Positions 59,545 through 64,000 of a DNA stretch of 64,000 bases are shown here, piece after piece. The stretch is from Achromobacter spanius. GTDB lineage: Bacteria; Pseudomonadota; Gammaproteobacteria; Burkholderiales; Burkholderiaceae_B. The notes under the pieces are model-generated. The model had not been told where the DNA came from and did no database searches. It was given only the letters and a program-made list of their open reading frames with translations. Each line of letters opens with the position of its first letter. Positions within the stretch are counted from its first letter, which is position 1. The DNA lies in NCBI RefSeq assembly GCF_002812705.1, contig NZ_CP025030.1, positions 3,906,001 to 3,970,000 on the forward strand. The letters are read 5' to 3'. Made by a program: the position numbers and the translations under genes.

Positions 59545-60045
59545 TTACTTGAACATTGCGGCGTTGTCTTGCAGCACCGTGTCGGCGCACTGGGCGTCCA
59601 GGTGGCCCCCCGGTGCGCCTGCCACGCCGATGGCGCCGATGACCTTGTCGCCCGCCTTGACCGGCACGCCGCCGCCCAAGAGCAGGAAGCCCGGAATATC
59701 GGTCAGGTTGGCGGCGCCCGGATTCTTCTGCGCGTTCTCCATCATGGTCAGCGTGGGCGTCTTGGCGGACACGGCCGTGAATGCCTTGGCGCGGCTGGCC
59801 TCGATGGTGTGCGGGCCGGCGTTGTCGGCGCGGGCGAAGGCCTTGAGCAGGCCGGCGCGGTCCACGACCGAGGCGCTGACGTTGTAGCCCTTGGCCTGGC
59901 AGGCGGCGACGGTGGCGGTGGCGAGCGTTTGCGCATCGGCCATCGACAGGTTGGTTTCCGTCAGCACGGCGGCGTGGGCGGCGGCGGAGAAAGCCAGCGT
60001 GGAGGCCAGCGAAGAAGCGAGGGTGGCAAGGGTAGTACGCGTCAT
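59545..60045 (-). CDS. Secreted GlcG/HbpS-family (heme-binding-like) protein
   Basis: 166 residues from ATG 60045, chosen because AAGGA lies 8 nt upstream; ATGs at 60054 and 60072 are closer to or within that site. Signal peptide LASSLASTLAFSAAAHAA. The mature part matches the GlcG/HbpS fold (DUF336): ATATVAACQAKGYNVSASVVDRAGLLKAFARADNAGPHTIEASRAKAFTAVSAKTPT, then IPGFLLLGGGVPVKAGDKVIGAIGVAGAPGG. Some members bind heme. The gene has a palindrome ~90 bp upstream that is shared with the neighbouring two-component operon. Confidence 0.87.
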   Translation of the reverse strand: MTRTTLATLASSLASTLAFSAAAHAAVLTETNLSMADAQTLATATVAACQAKGYNVSASVVDRAGLLKAFARADNAGPHTIEASRAKAFTAVSAKTPTLTMMENAQKNPGAANLTDIPGFLLLGGGVPVKAGDKVIGAIGVAGAPGGHLDAQCADTVLQDNAAMFK

Positions 60046-60132
60046 GGTCTGCATCCTTTTTGTGGGTGTCATCAGGAGCAGTCAGTGTGGCCAAAACGCG
60101 CGGCGGGCGGTATACGCCCGACTACTCGCGCG

Positions 60133-60152
60133 CCTCCGTAGCGTTACGGAGG
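60133..60152. promoter_or_regulatory. Palindrome shared with the two-component promoter, copy 1
   Basis: CCTCCGTA-GCGT-TACGGAGG is a perfect 8-4-8 inverted repeat upstream of the GlcG/HbpS-like gene. Its core TCCGTAG-S-G-Y-TACGGAGG matches the copy at 62266-62283 in 16 of 18 bases. It may also act as a hairpin after the response-regulator gene, which ends at 60166. Confidence 0.72.
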
Positions 60153-60165
60153 GCCGCGCGCCGGG

Positions 60166-60795
60166 CTAGTCGAGCAGGCTGGCGTATTGGCGGATCAGTT
60201 GCGCCAGCGAGTCGGCTTCCAGCTTGGCGAAAACGTTGGCCCGATACGTTTCAACGGTGCGTGGCGACAAGTCGAATTCGCGCGCGATTTCCTTGTTGCT
60301 CATGCCTTGCACGATGCGCGCCAGCACCTCGTGTTCGCGTCCGGACAAGCGCGCCAGCCGGTCGGCGGCGGCCTGGGTCACGGCCAGCTTTTCGCGGCTG
60401 GCGATGTGGGTGCGCACCGCGGCCTGCACGGCGTCCAGGAACACGTCGTCATCCACGGGTTTTTGCAGGAATTCCATGGCGCCGCCCTTGAAGGCGCGGC
60501 GGCACAGGTCCACGTTGGCATGGCCCGTCAGCATGACGACCGGCAGGTCGGACTGCGCGGCCAAACGGCCAAGCACGTCCAGCCCGCTGATGCCGGGCAT
60601 GCGGATGTCCAGCACGACGCAGCCAATGGCGCTAGCGCTCAGTTGCCCCAGAAAGGCCTGCGGGTCGTCAAAACCCACGCTGCGCAGGCCCACGCTACGC
60701 AGCAGCAGGGCCAGCGCATCGCGCACGGCGTCGTCGTCATCCACCAGGTACACCAGTGGGGATTGGTTGGGCGTGCGCGCGTCCGTGGTGTTCAT
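60166..60795 (-). CDS. FixJ/NarL-type response regulator
   Basis: 209 residues from ATG 60795, which overlaps the stop of the kinase gene (ATGA, 60792-60795). Receiver domain: acidic pocket VYLVDDDDAV, phosphoacceptor D63 in VVLDIRMPG, Thr in VVMLTGHANV and K112 in FLQKPVDDD. LuxR-type DNA-binding domain: LARLSGREHEVLARIVQGMSNKEIAREFDLSPRTVETYRANVFAKLEA. It should activate transcription when phosphorylated, probably at the TCCGTA palindromes. Confidence 0.93.
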   Translation of the reverse strand: MNTTDARTPNQSPLVYLVDDDDAVRDALALLLRSVGLRSVGFDDPQAFLGQLSASAIGCVVLDIRMPGISGLDVLGRLAAQSDLPVVMLTGHANVDLCRRAFKGGAMEFLQKPVDDDVFLDAVQAAVRTHIASREKLAVTQAAADRLARLSGREHEVLARIVQGMSNKEIAREFDLSPRTVETYRANVFAKLEADSLAQLIRQYASLLD

Positions 60796-62228
60796 GCGGG
60801 GGTCTCCGAGCGCGGCAGGCTCACGGTGAAACAAGCGCCCGAGGGCTTGAGGTTGCGGGCCGCGATGCTGCCGTCCATGGAACCCGCCAGCGTTTCGCAC
60901 AAGGCCAGCCCCAGCCCCATGCCTTTCTTGCGGGTGGTGTAGAACGGGGCGAACAGGCGGGGCAGTGCGTCGGCGGCGATGCCGGGGCCGGTGTCGCTGA
61001 CGGTAAACCGGTATTCGTCGCCGTCGGCGCGGCCTTCCAGTTGGATCAGCCGTGTGCCGTCGGCGCCGGCCAGCGCGTCGGCGGCGTTTTGCACCAGGTT
61101 GTGCAGGATCTGTTCCAGCGCCACGCGGTCACCCAGCGGCCGCGCGCCAGGGCTGGCGTTGTTCCAGGTCAGGCGGATGCCTAGCCGGGCCAGCTCGGCC
61201 TCGCGCAGAAAAAGCAGCGAGGCCACCAGCGCGTCCGGGTCCAGCGCTTCGCGCCGCGCGGGGGAACGCGGCTGCACCAGCGCACGCATGCGGCTGATGA
61301 TGTCGGCGGCGCGCTTGGCCTGCTCGGCGCTGGCCAACAGCGCGTGGCGCACGGCGGGGCGTTCGTCCTCGTCATCCAGCAGGCGCTGGGCGGCGCGGGT
61401 CTGGGCCAGGATGGCGGTCAGGGGCTGGTTCAGTTCATGCGCGATGCCGGCCGCCATTTCGCCCAGCGTGCCCAGGCGCGCCATGGTGGCCAGGCGGGCC
61501 TGTTCCTGCTGCCGGTGCGCCTCGGCGCGCGAGCGCTGCCACGCGGCGGCGGCGGCCACCAGCAGGGCGCTGGCCACGGCCCAGAAGAGCCAGGCTTTCC
61601 ATGGCCAGAAGCCGGGGGTCAGCGTGCGGGTACTGCGCATCTGGAAGGCCTGGCTGGCCGCGCCCAGCGGCTTTTGCAGGGTCATCGTCAGCCCCCACGC
61701 ATCGTCTGCCTGCTTGGATAGCAGCGCCAGCGGCGTGCCGTTCAGCATCAGGCTCAGGTTGCCCAGGCCCGGGGGAAAGTCCGCCTCGGGCACCAGTTGG
61801 CGGGCATCCAGCAGCAGGCTCCAACTGGAGGGCGCAATCAGCCAGTAGCGGGCGTCGTCCACCGGCAGGGTCACCGGGCGGGCGGCCTCGCGGGCACGCG
61901 CCACGGCGGCGGACAATGCCGGCGGCGGGGGCAGGCTGCCGGTCCAGGCGCCATCAGCCAGGTAGCCCAGCCCCAGCAACTGCGGCATGGCCGGGTGCAG
62001 GCTGGGATACAAGCGTTCGGGGGTGGGCGGATGCGACAGCGCCGTCAGGGTGGCCAGCACGGCCTCGTGCTGCACCGTCTTCTGGCTCAACATGCGCTGC
62101 GCGATGCTGGTGGCTTGGAAGAAGCGGTCGTGGAAGTCCAGGTATTCCTGGCGGGCGATCCAGGCGGCGCCCAGACAGAACAAGACCAGCCAGCAGAGGA
62201 GGGCGCGCGTGCGCGATAGGGGATTCAC
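60792..62228 (-). CDS. Membrane sensor histidine kinase
   Basis: 478 residues from GTG 62228. The N-terminal helix (LLCWLVLFCLGAAWIA) and a second at ~210-230 enclose a ~180-residue periplasmic sensor. H-box GIAHELNQPLTAI gives phosphoacceptor H264. Then N-box LVQNAADAL, G1 DTGPGIAADALPRLFAPF and G2 KGMGLGLALCETLAG. This is the DctB/FixL kinase class. It is coupled to the response-regulator gene, and the shared palindrome lies 38 bp before its start. Confidence 0.92.
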   Translation of the reverse strand: MNPLSRTRALLCWLVLFCLGAAWIARQEYLDFHDRFFQATSIAQRMLSQKTVQHEAVLATLTALSHPPTPERLYPSLHPAMPQLLGLGYLADGAWTGSLPPPPALSAAVARAREAARPVTLPVDDARYWLIAPSSWSLLLDARQLVPEADFPPGLGNLSLMLNGTPLALLSKQADDAWGLTMTLQKPLGAASQAFQMRSTRTLTPGFWPWKAWLFWAVASALLVAAAAAWQRSRAEAHRQQEQARLATMARLGTLGEMAAGIAHELNQPLTAILAQTRAAQRLLDDEDERPAVRHALLASAEQAKRAADIISRMRALVQPRSPARREALDPDALVASLLFLREAELARLGIRLTWNNASPGARPLGDRVALEQILHNLVQNAADALAGADGTRLIQLEGRADGDEYRFTVSDTGPGIAADALPRLFAPFYTTRKKGMGLGLALCETLAGSMDGSIAARNLKPSGACFTVSLPRSETPA

Positions 62229-62265
62229 GGGTGAAATTATGCCCTGCGGCCGTTGCGCCCCGGAA

Positions 62266-62283
62266 TCCGTAGGGCTACGGAGG
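62266..62283. promoter_or_regulatory. Palindrome shared with the GlcG/HbpS-like promoter, copy 2
   Basis: TCCGTA-GGGC-TACGGA (62266-62281) followed by GG is upstream of the histidine kinase gene and ends two bases before the stop codon of the HPP-CBS gene. Near-identical to 60135-60152. Confidence 0.72.
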
Positions 62284-62285
62284 CG

Positions 62286-63449
62286 TCACGCGGCGCGCGG
62301 GGAGGCCAGGCTGGCCGGATCGGCCTGCGAATTGGCCGACACCGTCATCTGGTACAGCGCGGCCACCAGATCCGACTGCGTGATCAGCCCGACCAGGGTG
62401 CGCGAGGCGTCCAGAACCGGCACGCAATGCAGGGCGTCAGACATGGGCCGGGCCAGTTCGATGACAGGCAGGTCCGGGGTGGCGAAGGGCACTTCGCTGC
62501 GCAGGCAGTCGGAAACGCGCAGGCGCGGCGGCGCGGCGTCATCCGGCGTGACCGCAAGCGGGCGGGCCTTGCGCGCCAGCACGTCGGCCTGCGACACCAT
62601 GCCGACATAACGGCCGTTCGCGTCAACCACCGCCAAGGCTTGCAGCCGGTGCTTGTCGAACAGGCGGATGGCGTGGTCCAGGGGCTCGTGTTCCTGCACG
62701 GTGACGACATCGCGCGACATGACGTCGGCGCACGACACCTCGCCAAAACGGCGCACGCTGGCGCGCAGTTCGGCGGCCAGCACGATGTCTTCCAGGTCTT
62801 CCTTGCTGATGTCCAGGAGCTCGCCGCGCTGCGCCAGGGCATCGTCCAGGTCGGCGCGGCTGAAGCCCAGGCGGGTGCTGGGCGCGGCGTCGCGCGTGTG
62901 ATGGCCCTGTGCCGGGTCGGCATGGCGGCGGGGGTAATTGCGTTTCAGGGCGCCGTTGAATGCCACGGCAATGCACAGCAGGATCAAGGAATTCAGGCCC
63001 ACCGGCCACAGTGCGAAGCCATAGCCCAGGCTGGCTACGGACGGCCCGCCCAGCACCGCGGTCAAGGCCACCGCTCCGCCGGGGGGATGCAGGCAGCGCA
63101 GGCTGAACATGGCGCCGATGGCCAGGGCTGCCGCGACGGCCGCAGCCAAGCCGGGCAGCGGAATCATCTGGGCGCAGAACACGCCGATCAGGGCCGACAC
63201 CACGTTGCCCGCCACGATGGACCAGGGCTGTGCGAGCGGGCTGGCGGGCGCGGCAAACAGCAGTACGGCCGACGCGCCCATGGGCGCGATGAACCAAGGG
63301 CTGGCCGCGCCCAGTGCGTGCCGGCCCACCCATTCCGTGCAGAACAGCCCCAGCAGCGCGCCGAGCACGCCAAGGATTTTTTCACGCCCGTTGGCGCCTA
63401 CCGGCGCTGGCGCGAACGCGCTCAGCCAGCGCTTGAATGCCACCCCCAA
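62286..63449 (-). CDS. HPP-family membrane protein with two CBS domains
   Basis: 387 residues if the TTG at 63449 is the start; GAGGAG lies six bases before it, while the longer frame (TTG 63491) and a GTG at 63443 have poorer sites. The N-terminal half has four or five membrane helices and the HPP motif (SLRCLHPPGGAVALTAVLGG). The C-terminal half has two CBS modules (ADVMSRDVVTVQEHEPLDHAIRLF; VGMVSQADVLARKA; LRVSDCLRSEVPFATPDLPV; VGLITQSDLVAALYQ), which commonly bind adenine nucleotides. HPP proteins have been linked to nitrite transport in plants and cyanobacteria; the bacterial role here is not shown. Confidence 0.87.
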   Translation of the reverse strand: MGVAFKRWLSAFAPAPVGANGREKILGVLGALLGLFCTEWVGRHALGAASPWFIAPMGASAVLLFAAPASPLAQPWSIVAGNVVSALIGVFCAQMIPLPGLAAAVAAALAIGAMFSLRCLHPPGGAVALTAVLGGPSVASLGYGFALWPVGLNSLILLCIAVAFNGALKRNYPRRHADPAQGHHTRDAAPSTRLGFSRADLDDALAQRGELLDISKEDLEDIVLAAELRASVRRFGEVSCADVMSRDVVTVQEHEPLDHAIRLFDKHRLQALAVVDANGRYVGMVSQADVLARKARPLAVTPDDAAPPRLRVSDCLRSEVPFATPDLPVIELARPMSDALHCVPVLDASRTLVGLITQSDLVAALYQMTVSANSQADPASLASPRAA

Positions 63450-63542
63450 AACGATCTCCTCGCGTGCATGAAATATATCGTGGGGCGACAATTTATCACG
63501 CGGCGGCTTACTGCCCGCTTATGTGCTTATGCACCGAAGCGC

Positions 63543-63989
63543 TCAGGTCGCGTCGTCGCCGATGCGCGCCAGCAAGCGGCCCAACAAGGGACGCATGGCG
63601 CGCAATTCTTCCAGGTGCGCGGCGGACAGGCTTTCCAATACCCGATCAGCCTTCGGCGTCAGCACGACTTCAACACGGCGACCGTCTTCGGGATCGGCCT
63701 CGCGGCTGACCAGGTCCAGCCGGGCAAGGCGGCTGACGAGCTCGGCGGCCGTATGCGGACGGATCAACAGTCGGTCGGCGATTTCGCCTACGTACAGCCC
63801 GCGTCGGTCGGGCGGGGTTTTGCGGGTGCCTTTGATGGCCAGCAGGGTTTGATGCTGCTGCGGGGTCAGCGCCAAGGCGCCCGCCGCGCCTTCACTGAAG
63901 GCAGCGAAGGTGCGCAGCGCGTAGCGAAAGTCAGCCAGCAGTTCGTAGTCGGCGGGAGACAGGGGAGTGGGGGACGGAGTCGTTTTCAC
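63543..63989 (-). CDS. MarR-family transcriptional regulator
   Basis: 148 residues from GTG 63989. The frame stays open to the window edge 11 bases farther, so the start could lie outside. The winged-helix core is clear: TPQQHQTLLAIKGTRKTPPDRRGLYVGEIADRLLIRPHTAAELVSRLARLDLVSREADPEDGRRVEVVLTPKADRVLESL. Same strand as the HPP-CBS gene with a 93-bp gap that holds its probable promoter. Confidence 0.88.
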   Translation of the reverse strand: MKTTPSPTPLSPADYELLADFRYALRTFAAFSEGAAGALALTPQQHQTLLAIKGTRKTPPDRRGLYVGEIADRLLIRPHTAAELVSRLARLDLVSREADPEDGRRVEVVLTPKADRVLESLSAAHLEELRAMRPLLGRLLARIGDDAT

Positions 63990-64000
63990 AGGCGAATTCT

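Noticed and set aside
59447..60094. Apparent 698-residue protein joining 57998-59446 with upstream sequence
   Set aside because: The upstream part is the shadow of the GlcG/HbpS-like gene. ATG 59446 gives the natural N-terminus of the unknown protein.
1..64000. tRNA, rRNA, insertion sequences, integrase, phage or plasmid genes
   Set aside because: I looked for CCA-ended cloverleaf regions, transposase or integrase motifs and terminal inverted repeats and saw none. A covariance-model scan would be needed to exclude small RNAs.

Overview
The window looks like a chromosomal piece of a high-GC betaproteobacterium of the Burkholderiales, most likely the Alcaligenaceae (Achromobacter or Bordetella type). 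The basis is indirect: the dense GC-rich coding style, eight LysR regulators, and five separate Bug/TctC-type tricarboxylate-transporter receptors, a family known to be hugely expanded in that group. No rRNA, tRNA, CRISPR array, insertion sequence, prophage or plasmid function was seen. Coding is dense and alternates strands in small catabolic or transport modules, each usually with its own regulator.

Layout. 1-8.4 kb: most of a giant trimeric autotransporter adhesin (5' end outside the window) with eleven ~190-197-residue repeats. 8.5-14.3 kb: a small exported protein, an MHS-type transporter coupled to an acetylpolyamine amidohydrolase-like enzyme with a LysR regulator, metY, and a small exported protein. 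14.4-18.3 kb: an Asp-box beta-propeller protein, then a TerC/UspA pair divergent from an NhaR-like regulator. 18.4-22.8 kb: a GntR-controlled sugar-acid type module (IlvD/Edd dehydratase, RraA-like aldolase, Bug receptor) with a perfect operator-like palindrome. 22.9-26.1 kb: Bug receptor, muconate cycloisomerase (catB) and a divergent CatR/BenM-type regulator. 26.1-31 kb: a translationally coupled trio (diguanylate cyclase, DUF4239 membrane protein, outer-membrane barrel) and a protein resembling spore transglutaminase Tgl. 31-37 kb: exported protein, LysR/sulfatase/Bug module, LysR/RidA pair. 37-45 kb: lipoproteins and exported proteins of unknown role flanking a 2-hydroxyacid module (Bug, D-2-hydroxyacid dehydrogenase, LysR, FMN alpha-hydroxyacid oxidase).

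45.2-56.7 kb is the most coherent block: a Bug receptor, two paralogous polar-amino-acid binding proteins, an aminotransferase, two ABC permeases, an ABC ATPase and a cystathionine beta-lyase-like enzyme with overlapping stop/start codons, followed by a VOC protein, a CysB-type regulator and an unusual fusion of a thiol-dioxygenase-like cupin with four rhodanese domains. Together they read as uptake and breakdown of a sulfur-containing amino acid, with the released thiol or sulfane sulfur handled by the fusion protein.

56.8-64 kb: a second diguanylate cyclase, a large protein of unknown function, a secreted GlcG/HbpS-type protein, a two-component system, an HPP-CBS membrane protein and a MarR regulator. 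The two-component operon and the GlcG/HbpS-type gene share a nearly identical 18-bp palindrome upstream, which suggests one regulon.
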